Source: an uncultured Clostridium sp. (GTDB lineage: Bacteria; Bacillota; Clostridia; Clostridiales; Clostridiaceae). Taken from it: a DNA stretch of 19,690 bases. Location of the stretch: the NCBI GenBank assembly GCA_900540255.1, contig UQFE01000038.1:1-19690 (forward strand), in the 5' to 3' direction. How positions within the stretch are numbered: position 1 is the stretch's first letter; every line of letters begins with the position of its first letter. The notes beneath the pieces are model-generated. The model was not told the DNA's origin, did not search any database, and worked only from the letters and a program-made list of their open reading frames with translations. Positions 1-6,579 of the stretch are shown in pieces. Both the position numbers and the translations under genes were made by a program.

Positions 1-104
1 GGTATTATCTTGAGGTAGGAACTACCTTGTAAGCTTGGGTAAACTTGTACCGTTATGTATATTGACCAAGAAGCTCCCAATTTTATAAGTGGAGAGTAGT
101 TCAC
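1..104 (+). mobile_element. Right end of a TnpB-type (IS605/IS607-like) insertion sequence, partial
   Basis: The segment after the short coding tail contains a compact hairpin (CTCC ... GGAG around 75-95) followed by AGTAGTTCAC. This is the look of the right ends of IS200/IS605 and IS607 elements, where the TnpB guide RNA (omega RNA) scaffold is encoded. A different reading frame resumes directly after base 104, consistent with an element boundary there. The rest of the element lies outside the window. Whether it is IS605- or IS607-type cannot be decided from this end. An IS607 recombinase begins at the other end of the window, so it may be a second copy of the same family. Confidence 0.5.
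3..32 (+). CDS. C-terminal tail of a putative TnpB (partial)
   Basis: The only frame open into the left edge reads YYLEVGTTL and then stops (TAA at 30-32). Its position just before a TnpB-element right end suggests the last codons of tnpB. Nine residues are too few to identify a protein, so this rests on context alone. Confidence 0.3.
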   Translation, partial: YYLEVGTTL

Positions 105-211
105 GACCTTTAGCAGTTGAAGCTGGTTTTGGTAAATGGGGAAATAGTGGTATTATAGAAAATGAAAAGTATGGCACTAATTTTATGATTACAGCTGTAT
201 TTTATAGATAA
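105..211 (+). pseudogene. C-terminal stump of an interrupted gene
   Basis: An open frame (CCT codon at 107, TAA at 209-211) encodes about 34 residues beginning PLAVEAGFGKWGNSG and ending in ITAVFYR. It has no start codon or ribosome binding site of its own, runs into the IS end on its 5' side, and is followed closely by a good terminator (221-250). It is best read as the 3' end of a gene whose upstream part was displaced by the insertion. I do not recognise the protein family. Confidence 0.5.
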
Positions 212-220
212 GAGATATAT

Positions 221-250
221 GAGCACTTCAATTAGGAGTGTTCATTTTTT
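221..250 (+). terminator. Rho-independent terminator of the interrupted gene
   Basis: GAGCACTTC (221-229) pairs with GGAGTGTTC (235-243), with wobble pairs, around an AATTA loop and is followed by a run of six T. It lies just after the stop codon of the gene stump. Confidence 0.75.
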
Positions 251-373
251 TAGAAATATAAATTACAGATTTTATTATGTTATTTGGAAGTATTTCTTTT
301 ATATTTGAGATAAAAAATTCTTTCATTTATTTATTATATTAAAGTAAGGGAGTTAAAAGCTATTTTTTAATTT

Positions 374-400
374 TTGATTTTTATAATAATATGCTATAAT
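374..400 (+). promoter_or_regulatory. Promoter of the mntA-hepT operon (extended -10)
   Basis: A consensus TATAAT at 395-400 is preceded by TGC, giving an extended -10. TTGATT at 374-379 is the only -35 candidate, at a short 15-nt spacing. The start codon is about 50 nt downstream. From 251 to 373 the sequence is AT-rich and shows no other feature. Confidence 0.55.
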
Positions 401-449
401 TATCATAGAGTAAAGTATAGTTAATTGAAAATACTTGAGGTGATTATAT

Positions 450-875
450 ATGAAAAAACTTATGCTTAAAAATTGCAAAATAGATGCCACCAAGTTGAAA
501 GATGTAATAGCATTATGTGTTTTTGGTAGCTATCATGAAAAGGTTTTTGATAAAGATAGAAGTGATATAGATATAATGATTCTTTCTAAATATCAGCTAG
601 AATTATATGATGAAATAGAAATTGAAGATTATCTGCAAAAAATATTATCAAAATATTTTTCATATGACAATCTTCATTTTACTTTTATTAGTGAGTTTAA
701 TTATCCTTTTAGTGAAATCTTACTAATAAGTGATGATAAAATAATTTTTCAAGAAGAAGAATATCTAGATTATGTTTTAGGATATTCAGCTTTTAAGAGG
801 GATAGAGAAGCGTTGGAAGTTATGAGAGAGGAAAATCTAAAGGATTTGGAGAGTTTTAGGAATGGTTTATTATAA
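450..875 (+). CDS. mntA: MntA-type nucleotidyltransferase antitoxin
   Basis: A 141-residue minimal nucleotidyltransferase. The signature is GS (residues 26-27) followed by SDIDIMIL, with the metal-binding aspartates D39 and D41. The gap between GS and DxD is 11 residues, one more than the usual GSx10DxD, and the common ARG after GS is replaced by HEK. In the known type VII MntA/HepT systems this enzyme AMPylates a tyrosine of the HepT toxin to neutralise it, and the neighbour here fits that role. The start is supported by GAGGTG at 437-442. The stop overlaps the start of hepT by 14 nt, indicating translational coupling. A solitary housekeeping nucleotidyltransferase is unlikely given the partner. 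Confidence 0.8.
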   Translation: MKKLMLKNCKIDATKLKDVIALCVFGSYHEKVFDKDRSDIDIMILSKYQLELYDEIEIEDYLQKILSKYFSYDNLHFTFISEFNYPFSEILLISDDKIIFQEEEYLDYVLGYSAFKRDREALEVMREENLKDLESFRNGLL

Positions 876-1314
876 GTATAAGAAAGAAAAGTTAGAAGAG
901 AAATTTTTAGAAAGCAAAGTATTTTTAGTTAAAATACGAGAATGTATAAAACGTAATATAGATGGTGAAGATGACATAATTAATGAGGCTATGATTTCAT
1001 ATTTTAATTCATTTTGTGAGTTTATAATAGATATGTGTGAAACTTATTTAGTATCAACAGATAATTATATACCAAATAAATCTGGAAGTGAAATAATAGA
1101 GTTAGCTAGTAGTTTTGGGTTTATTTCAGCTAAGGATTCTAAAAGACTTCAAGCTATAATAAAGCTAAGAAATAGGTATACTCATGATTATTATCAAAGA
1201 AAGCTTTCAAGAGAAAGAATAATTAAAATGTGTAGAGGAGATTTAGCTACACTAGAATTATTTTTAGAGATATCACAGGAAAAAATTAAATTAGTGATAA
1301 ATGATGGAAATTAA
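862..1314 (+). CDS. hepT: HepT-like HEPN ribonuclease toxin
   Basis: A 150-residue, mainly helical HEPN/DUF86-like protein. It carries the RX4HXY motif as RNRYTHDY: R103, H108 and Y110. In characterised HepT toxins R and H form the RNase active site and the tyrosine is the site AMPylated by MntA, so Y110 is the predicted target. The start overlaps mntA and is preceded by GGAGAG at 848-853 with good spacing. A strong terminator follows at 1372-1421, making the pair a self-contained two-gene cassette near an IS scar. All key residues are present, so the toxin is expected to be active. RNA specificity cannot be read from the sequence. Confidence 0.8.
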   Translation: MVYYKYKKEKLEEKFLESKVFLVKIRECIKRNIDGEDDIINEAMISYFNSFCEFIIDMCETYLVSTDNYIPNKSGSEIIELASSFGFISAKDSKRLQAIIKLRNRYTHDYYQRKLSRERIIKMCRGDLATLELFLEISQEKIKLVINDGN

Positions 1315-1371
1315 TTTTATCAAATGGGGATGTAGAAAGATTTTGAGGGACAGTATATAGATTTGCACAAT

Positions 1372-1421
1372 ATAAGCATAGATGAAAGTCACTTTAGTGA
1401 TAGAAATCTATGCTTATTTTT
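1372..1421 (+). terminator. Terminator of the mntA-hepT operon
   Basis: A perfect 12-bp stem (ATAAGCATAGAT at 1372-1383 with ATCTATGCTTAT at 1406-1417) encloses a second hairpin (TCAC...GTGA) and ends in a T run. It lies 57 nt after the hepT stop. Confidence 0.85.
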
Positions 1422-1460
1422 GTGTAAAAATAAATCCACCTATAGTATTCATTTATGATA

Positions 1461-1512
1461 TATTCCCCTAATCAAGGTTAGGATTTATGTCTTTTACCTT
1501 AAAAGGGGAATA
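1461..1512. repeat. Inverted repeat in the hsp20 3' region
   Basis: TATTCCCCT (1461-1469) and AGGGGAATA (1504-1512) are exactly complementary, and an inner pair AAGGT/ACCTT extends the stem. It lies downstream of the minus-strand hsp20 stop but has no T run on that strand. It may be a non-canonical 3' end structure. Confidence 0.5.
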
Positions 1513-1532
1513 GGCTTATGCACTAATATAAA

Positions 1533-1973
1533 TTATTCAACTACAATTTTATTAATATCTTTTTCAGATTTTTCTTTCTTAGGCAAATGAACATTTAAAA
1601 CACCATTATCAAATTTTGCCTTAATTAAATCCTTATTTACATTATTCAAATAGAAGCCTCTAGAAACTGAACCATATCTTCTTTCACGTCTTAAATAATT
1701 TTCTTTCTTTTCCTTAGAATCAGTATTTTTTGTAGCAGAAATAGTTAAATAGTTGTTATCATAGTCAATATTGATATCTTCCTTTTTAACTCCTGGTAAT
1801 TCTGCGTGAAGAACATATTCTTCTGGAGTTTCCTTGATATCAGTTTTAAATCCTCCATTAGCAGAAAGATCTGATAACATGCTTTCATTAAAGAAGTCAT
1901 TAAATACATCATTTAATGTTAATCCTTTGTTATTTTCTCCATTGTTAAATTTAAAAGGTACTAAACCAAACAT
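1533..1973 (-). CDS. hsp18: Hsp20-family small heat shock protein
   Basis: A 146-residue small heat shock protein of the clostridial Hsp18 type, an ATP-independent holdase that binds unfolding proteins in the cytoplasm. The order is a short N-terminal arm (MFGLVPF), an alpha-crystallin domain from about residue 40 to 135 with the diagnostic ending FDNGVLNVHLPKK, and a short tail with KIVVE. Length is normal for the family. The start is fixed by TAAAGGAGG seven bases upstream (1981-1989 on the plus strand). It is a single gene with its own likely promoter about 110 nt upstream. I saw no CIRCE or clear CtsR operator, so its heat-shock control is not evident from this sequence. Confidence 0.9.
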   Translation of the reverse strand: MFGLVPFKFNNGENNKGLTLNDVFNDFFNESMLSDLSANGGFKTDIKETPEEYVLHAELPGVKKEDINIDYDNNYLTISATKNTDSKEKKENYLRRERRYGSVSRGFYLNNVNKDLIKAKFDNGVLNVHLPKKEKSEKDINKIVVE

Positions 1974-2083
1974 ACAAAGACCTCCTTTATAAATAAATTT
2001 TTCAAAATAATTTGGTGTGAAATTTACTTTTTATAAATTTAAAAAATAAATTTCCTTTGATTTTGTTTCTTTGTACAGATAAC

Positions 2084-2113
2084 ATTATAAAAGATAATAA
2101 TCTAAAATAGCAA
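2084..2113 (-). promoter_or_regulatory. Putative hsp20 promoter
   Basis: On the minus strand TTGCTA (2113-2108) and TATAAT (2089-2084) are spaced by 18 nt. Transcription would start near 2077 and leave a roughly 100-nt AT-rich leader before hsp20. Confidence 0.45.
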
Positions 2114-2482
2114 ATTAAGGAAATTAAGTAAAGTAAAGAAATAATGAGTTATTTTAAGAGTCGCACACTACAATAATTAAATTTAATTTAATATTTAAAA
2201 ATATGGTAAAAAATGGATTAAACAAAGAAAAATTCAATTTGAAAAAATTAAGTTTTATTGGTATTTGCCATATTATTTGTTTTTTAAACATTGAAAGGAA
2301 AAAATAATAATATAATATAAAAGACAATAGATTTGACATAATATTTGTTTTTAAACATATTAATATTATTTATAAAAAAGTAGTATCAATTAAATCATAG
2401 TTCTCCTTAAGGTGATAATAGTTTTTATTAGCTTAACTATTTATTAAAAAGGAAATAATATGAATGAGATACTACTTAAAAT
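2114..2482 (-). terminator. Intergenic region with a possible long-stem terminator of the redox operon
   Basis: This AT-rich gap between convergent-side and downstream genes has no credible gene. The one structural signal is a perfect 10-bp inverted repeat, GATACTACTT at 2468-2477 and AAGTAGTATC at 2378-2387. On the minus strand the stem is followed by six T residues (2377-2372). The 80-nt interior can fold further (AGTTAAGC...). It could end the operon that stops at 2483, although the loop is unusually large. Confidence 0.35.
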
Positions 2483-2986
2483 TTATATAGAATTTTTAAT
2501 AATATTCAATTTGCTTATAAGATATTGAGAAGTTAAACCAGTAAACATGCCTGCTATAATTCCAGATAACAAAAGCACAGGAAGATAAAAAGCTAAGGAT
2601 GTTGTTTTAGTAATAAAAATTGCCATTAATACTTGGCCAATATTATGAGCAATAGCACCAATAATACTACAAATCCAAATGTTTTCTAAGCTTAAAAACT
2701 TTTTACTTATAATCATTGCAAGGTAACATAAGATTCCACCACTTAAGCTATATAAAAGGATAGACATATTACCAGAAAAAATGCTTCCAAGAAATATTCT
2801 ACATAATAATATAATTAAAGTATCAAGTGGGGAAAGAATAAATATAGCATAAACTGTAATTATATTTGCCAAGCCAAGCTTTACTCCAGGAATTGGTGTA
2901 AGTGATGGCAATTGTGCTTCTATAATAAATATTATAAGTGATATACTAAGTAATAAAGCCAGGGATGTCAATTTTCTTGTATTCAT
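2483..2986 (-). CDS. Gx transporter family membrane protein (HepPP synthase component I-like; EetB-like)
   Basis: A 167-residue, very hydrophobic protein with about five or six membrane helices. The family signature PGVKLGLANI lies near residue 33, followed by GNMSILLYSLSGG. This family is annotated as Gx transporter or heptaprenyl diphosphate synthase component I. A homologue accompanies ApbE and a NusG-II protein in Gram-positive flavin electron-transfer loci, where it is, as I recall, EetB. It is the last gene of the operon, 79 nt after the NusG-II gene. No ribosome binding site lies next to the ATG. The nearest strong one, GGAGGTG, is about 40 nt upstream with a hairpin between, and an in-frame stop rules out a longer protein. 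The substrate is unknown. Confidence 0.7.
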   Translation of the reverse strand: MNTRKLTSLALLLSISLIIFIIEAQLPSLTPIPGVKLGLANIITVYAIFILSPLDTLIILLCRIFLGSIFSGNMSILLYSLSGGILCYLAMIISKKFLSLENIWICSIIGAIAHNIGQVLMAIFITKTTSLAFYLPVLLLSGIIAGMFTGLTSQYLISKLNIIKNSI

Positions 2987-3065
2987 AATATTAGTGAAGT
3001 AATTTTTAAATTACCACCAAAATTCACCTCCAATTATTGTAATATATTATTAATTTTTCATTTTA

Positions 3066-3446
3066 TTATTGTGATATGCCATCAATTTCACTTATTTTAG
3101 GACTTTCCTCTATTTTTATTATAATTTTATGAGGAAGACATACTATAGGTGCAATTGTATTTGATATATATCCTTGATTAATACAAATTTTATCATTGCA
3201 ATTAGCATCAATTACAGCAATTTTATTTTTTTCAACAGAAATTATATTAACTTCATCATCATATGTTAAGTTTATTTCATAAGGAGAAGTAACTTTAGAT
3301 AAGTCTATTGATTTTATGCATACTCCATCTTTATATATGTTTGCTATTGTGCCCTTAGAAGGCATTTTAATCAATATAAAACTTATAAAGGAAAGTATTA
3401 AACAAATAATTAATAAAATAAATATATGAGTTTTTTTAATTTTCAT
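3066..3446 (-). CDS. NusG domain II-containing membrane-anchored protein (EetA-like)
   Basis: A 126-residue protein with one N-terminal membrane helix (residues about 8-28) and an extracytoplasmic NusG-II domain (about 30-115). The domain shows the family pattern of cysteines: C83 and C88 in ANCNDKIC, and C103 and H106 in IVCLPHK. This is not the transcription factor NusG. Such proteins sit beside ApbE and Gx-transporter genes in flavin electron-transfer loci, where the equivalent is probably EetA. The conserved Cys/His set suggests a redox or cofactor role, which is inference. The start overlaps the apbE end by 11 nt and has no Shine-Dalgarno, so translation is probably coupled. Confidence 0.75.
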   Translation of the reverse strand: MKIKKTHIFILLIICLILSFISFILIKMPSKGTIANIYKDGVCIKSIDLSKVTSPYEINLTYDDEVNIISVEKNKIAVIDANCNDKICINQGYISNTIAPIVCLPHKIIIKIEESPKISEIDGISQ

Positions 3447-4512
3447 TTTTTATTATATTAGGAGAGATATTACTAAAATCATCTAAAAGGGTAATATCAT
3501 CTTCAATCCCTTCTGTAATATAAATATGACCATCTTTTGTTATAAAAACAGCATCAAAGTCATTATTTTTTTTCCAATATTCAATAGATTTTTCTAGTCC
3601 CATAACAAAAAGGGAAGTGGAAAGTGCATCACATAATACTGCATCTTTGCCAATTATACTTACAGAAAGAAGTTCATTATTTATTGGCATTCCAGTATTA
3701 GGATCAATAATATGTCCATATTTTACTCCATTATCATCAATGAAATATCTTTCATAAGCACCAGAAGTAATTACTGCTTTATTAACAATGGAAATAACTG
3801 CTGCATTACTATTGGTTAATGGATTTTTAATTGCAATTTTCCATGGGGTACCATCAGGCTTAGAACCTAAGGCATGGACATTCCCACCTAAGTTTAAAAG
3901 AGCAGATTTTACATTATGTTCTTTTAAAATATTAATTAATGTATTACTTGTATATCCCTTAGCAGTACTTCCTAAATCTATTGCCATATTATTATTTAAT
4001 TTTATTGTGTTATTATTTTTTGAAAGAGTTATATTTTTATAATTTACATATTGTAATAAATAATTTATTTCTTCAAGTGATGGAACATTAGGAGTTTCAG
4101 TAGTAAATCCCCAAGACTTAACTATGGGATAAACTGAAATATCTAATGCACCATTTGTTAAATTACATATTTTTAAGGATTCTTCAATTAAATTAAAGGT
4201 ATCTTGAGATAATGTATTTTCACCTTTTTGATTTAAAATTGAAATTTCACTATTATCATTAGTTGTTGAAAATAAGTTTTCTAATTCAATTATTTTTTCT
4301 TCACATAAGTTTAAGACATCATTTGCAGAAGTATAAGCAGTTAAGCTCATTATTGTATCCATTGCAAAAATTTCTTTAGTTAGCTTAGTTGTGTCATTTA
4401 AATCAGTTTCTTTTTTTAATATTGCAATGTTTTTAATTAATATTGCTGATGAAAATGCCGCTAATAAAATAATTAAGCTTAGAAAAAATTTTTTATTGTT
4501 AATTTTTTGCAT
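3436..4512 (-). CDS. apbE: FAD:protein FMN transferase (ApbE)
   Basis: A 358-residue ApbE, which moves FMN from FAD onto a Thr/Ser of a DxxSGAT-type motif in an exported flavoprotein. Visible motifs are AMDTIMSL (50-57), a GSTAKGY loop with K185, LLNLGGNVHALG (205-216), YGHIIDPNTGMP with H267, and DALSTS with the Mg-binding candidates D295 and T299. Residues about 9-27 form a signal-anchor with no lipobox cysteine, so the enzyme is probably tethered outside the membrane. The start overlaps the preceding gene by 14 nt. That gene carries a VSGAT site, which is the obvious substrate. Length is normal for exported ApbE and all core motifs are intact. Confidence 0.93.
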   Translation of the reverse strand: MQKINNKKFFLSLIILLAAFSSAILIKNIAILKKETDLNDTTKLTKEIFAMDTIMSLTAYTSANDVLNLCEEKIIELENLFSTTNDNSEISILNQKGENTLSQDTFNLIEESLKICNLTNGALDISVYPIVKSWGFTTETPNVPSLEEINYLLQYVNYKNITLSKNNNTIKLNNNMAIDLGSTAKGYTSNTLINILKEHNVKSALLNLGGNVHALGSKPDGTPWKIAIKNPLTNSNAAVISIVNKAVITSGAYERYFIDDNGVKYGHIIDPNTGMPINNELLSVSIIGKDAVLCDALSTSLFVMGLEKSIEYWKKNNDFDAVFITKDGHIYITEGIEDDITLLDDFSNISPNIIKNEN

Positions 4513-5956
4513 TTTTTAAGGCAGCCTTTACTGCAGAAATAAGTCCCTTAGAACTAAAAGTAGCACCACTTACAGTATCAACATCTGGACTTTGAGAGTT
4601 AAGTATAGCATCAAATATTCCTGAAATTGCAGTATCAACAAAAGGTGAATTATCAACTGTGTCAATAACAACTAAGTTTGTAATAACATCATTTTTAATT
4701 GTAACTTTAACTGTAATGTTTCCATTATATCCAGAGCCTGTTCCTTTATAAACACCATCTTTATAAATAGAACTAGTGCTTCCAGTAGGTTCATTTGAAG
4801 GAGTGTCATTTGGAGCTGAAGGCGGATTACTTGGAGTTGAAGGAGCATTATCAGAGCTTGGAGGAGTATTATTTATATTTGACTCATTTCCAGCGTTTGA
4901 CTCATTTCCAACATTTGAAGAAGTATTGTTATCTTTTAAATTGTCTTGAGGCGTTAAAGACTTATTATCTTTATTTAAATTTTCTTCAATATTTAAAGAA
5001 GCAACATCTTTTGTTTCAGCTTCATTATCAGCTTCATTATTTGAATCTGAATTTTCATCTTTTATCTCATTTTCATCATTTGAAGAATCATCATTTGAAA
5101 AATCAGCATTTTCATTTAATGAAATTTCAGCTTTATTAGTATTATTAGAAGCAGAATCAGTATTATTAGAAGCAGTATTTTTTTGAGCTAATGATGGCAT
5201 AAGAGCATATGCAGTTATGCAGGCAAAAGCTACAACTGCTATACAATAAGATGTTACAGTTCTAGATTTATTAAACACCTTTTTATTTAATGCTTTATTA
5301 ACACGCATTGTAGCATATATTAAAAATACTAAACTATAAATTAATACATTTAATATGTATTGTAAGTTTCCACATTTAGCTATTGGAAGCATTATAAGCA
5401 TTACATGAATATAAATTAATCCATAAAAAGCATAAGCAGATCTTTGAAGCATTTTCCAAGATTTATATTTCATTTTTTTTCTTATCATTGGGAATGAAGT
5501 AATCATAAGTGGAATCATAATAGCAATTAAAATAATACTTATTATTGCAGCTAAAATCATATTTAGTGACATTGATTTTGGGTTTGTAAATAAGGTTACA
5601 AAATGATATCTTCCAAAGCTAATGTTATGAGCAAGAGTAAGTATACTTGCTATAATAGATAATTCTGCTCTAATTGGCATTAATATTTTCATTAATTTAC
5701 TTCCATTTTTTAATGCACCAGTATACATAACTACAACAAAAATAGAAGTTGCAAATGTGCTTTTTGTAAATAGTGGCATTATATTGTTTTTAATAAATGG
5801 TGGGAAGCTTGAAATAGCACCACTATATGAAGCAATAATTATAAGTAATGATATAATTCCAGTTACTATATAGCAAAGTATTGAATGTTTTTTTATAAAT
5901 TTGCGCCCTATAAAAATTAAAAGAGCAGTTAAAATAATAGAAATTAAAAAATTCAT
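4499..5956 (-). CDS. Ferric reductase-like membrane protein fused to an FMN-binding domain
   Basis: A 485-residue fusion. Residues 1-255 hold six or seven membrane helices in an arrangement like ferric-reductase/MsrQ-type domains. Candidate haem ligands are H110 (LAHN), H118 (RYHF) and H184 (YIHV). Some positions usually His in MsrQ-like proteins appear to be other residues (for example LQR before H184). Residues about 256-396 are a Ser/Asn/Asp/Glu/Pro-rich disordered linker. Residues about 397-485 are an FMN-binding domain with DTVSGATFS, where T466 is the expected site of FMN attachment by the adjacent ApbE. The likely role is moving electrons through the membrane to an external flavin. The start at 5956 follows AGGAGG (5961-5966). 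An upstream in-frame ATG at 6007 is rejected because it lies in a MITE. Confidence 0.8.
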   Translation of the reverse strand: MNFLISIILTALLIFIGRKFIKKHSILCYIVTGIISLLIIIASYSGAISSFPPFIKNNIMPLFTKSTFATSIFVVVMYTGALKNGSKLMKILMPIRAELSIIASILTLAHNISFGRYHFVTLFTNPKSMSLNMILAAIISIILIAIMIPLMITSFPMIRKKMKYKSWKMLQRSAYAFYGLIYIHVMLIMLPIAKCGNLQYILNVLIYSLVFLIYATMRVNKALNKKVFNKSRTVTSYCIAVVAFACITAYALMPSLAQKNTASNNTDSASNNTNKAEISLNENADFSNDDSSNDENEIKDENSDSNNEADNEAETKDVASLNIEENLNKDNKSLTPQDNLKDNNTSSNVGNESNAGNESNINNTPPSSDNAPSTPSNPPSAPNDTPSNEPTGSTSSIYKDGVYKGTGSGYNGNITVKVTIKNDVITNLVVIDTVDNSPFVDTAISGIFDAILNSQSPDVDTVSGATFSSKGLISAVKAALKNAKN

Positions 5957-5978
5957 GTTTCCTCCTAAAACTAACATT

Positions 5979-6055
5979 GGGGCTGTAGCACTAAAACTTT
6001 TAGACACAATATATTCTTTAATATATTGTACTATTTACTCTTAATGCAACATCCC
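5979..6055 (+). mobile_element. MITE-like element, copy 1 (77 bp)
   Basis: It begins GGGGCTGTAGCACTAAAA and ends TTAATGCAACATCCC. The two ends are imperfect inverted repeats of each other (GGGCTGTAGCACTAA against GGGATGTTGCATTAA). The middle holds a perfect stem, CAATATATT (6007-6015) with AATATATTG (6020-6028). A closely related 97-bp copy lies at 16135-16231 in the same orientation. It carries no gene. It sits 23 bp upstream of the redox operon's start codon, within its leader. No clear target duplication is visible. Confidence 0.75.
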
Positions 6056-6216
6056 TAAGTATTTTTATTATTGTGCTGTTAATTTGAATTTTAATGGCTG
6101 ATAATCATAAAGTGTAATTTCAATAGCATATTCCCCATAAATAAAATTAAAGTTTTTTAGGTTTAATTTATTTTTACAAAAAATTCAAAATGCAATAATA
6201 AAAGTATAAATGAAAA

Positions 6217-6244
6217 AATATATGAAATCAATAATCATTATCAA
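6217..6244 (-). promoter_or_regulatory. Promoter of the redox operon
   Basis: On the minus strand TTGATA (6244-6239) and TATATT (6222-6217) are spaced by 16 nt. Transcription would begin near 6210 and give a roughly 250-nt leader that includes MITE copy 1 before the first start codon at 5956. Confidence 0.55.
6224..6242. promoter_or_regulatory. Fur-box-like operator
   Basis: The 19-mer ending ATAATCATTATC matches the classical Fur box (GATAATGATAATCATTATC) at 15 of 19 positions by my count. The 7-1-7 core is CAATAATCATTATCA. It overlaps the space between the -35 and -10 of the minus-strand promoter, where a bound Fur would block transcription. The plus-strand promoter is about 85 bp away, so the redox operon is the likelier target. 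Confidence 0.6.
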
Positions 6245-6326
6245 TTAAGTAAATATAGTTAAAAATATAATTAAATATTTTAATATGTATGTAATTAGTT
6301 GTTAAAATATGGAGTTTAAAATTATG

Positions 6327-6355
6327 TTGAAATAAATATCACAAAAATGTATAAT
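6327..6355 (+). promoter_or_regulatory. Promoter of the preQ1 riboswitch operon
   Basis: TTGAAA (6327-6332) and TATAAT (6350-6355) have the ideal 17-nt spacing. Transcription would start about 30 nt upstream of the riboswitch aptamer. Confidence 0.75.
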
Positions 6356-6392
6356 ATTAGAGAAGTGAATAAAATCTAGTAAGATTTACTAG

Positions 6393-6435
6393 GAGAGGTT
6401 CGTATGACCATCCCTCTATAAAAAACTAGGCTTAG
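6393..6435 (+). promoter_or_regulatory. preQ1-I riboswitch aptamer
   Basis: The signature AGAGGTTC, a short loop, CCCTCTATAAAAAACTA matches the class I preQ1 riboswitch closely. P1 is AGAGG (6394-6398) with CCTCT (6413-6417), followed by the A-rich strand and the 3' tail that forms the pseudoknot. The tail AGGCTTAG (6428-6435) can instead pair with CTAAGTTT (6493-6500), the 5' arm of the downstream terminator. This gives a simple antiterminator and a ligand-OFF switch. The ligand would be preQ1 or a related queuosine precursor, consistent with the genes that follow. Confidence 0.9.
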
Positions 6436-6487
6436 TTATAAATTATTTTTGTATTTTATAACTTTAAAATTATAAGTTTTTTAATAG

Positions 6488-6524
6488 AACCTCTAAGTTT
6501 AATGCTTAGAGGTTTGTTTTTTTT
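6488..6524 (+). terminator. Riboswitch-controlled intrinsic terminator
   Basis: AACCTCTAAG (6488-6497) pairs perfectly with CTTAGAGGTT (6505-6514) around TTTAATG and is followed by a long T run. It lies upstream of the first structural gene, so it must act as an attenuator. A weaker AACTT/AAGTT hairpin with T residues lies just before it, near 6459-6480. Confidence 0.88.
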
Positions 6525-6579
6525 GGAGTGACCATCTAATCTCCCTTACACTTACTAAATTAAGAGTAGGAGTGAAAAA

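Noticed and set aside
2154..2339. Minus-strand 61-codon hydrophobic open frame
   Set aside because: AT-rich intergenic DNA without a ribosome binding site; composition alone explains it.
4795..5139. Plus-strand open frame rich in His, Leu and Tyr
   Set aside because: It is the shadow of the low-complexity linker of the minus-strand FMN-binding protein.
5957..6007. N-terminal extension MSKSFSATAPMLVLGG of the FMN-binding protein
   Set aside because: It is encoded by the MITE end, has no ribosome binding site, and the ATG at 5956 has a perfect AGGAGG.
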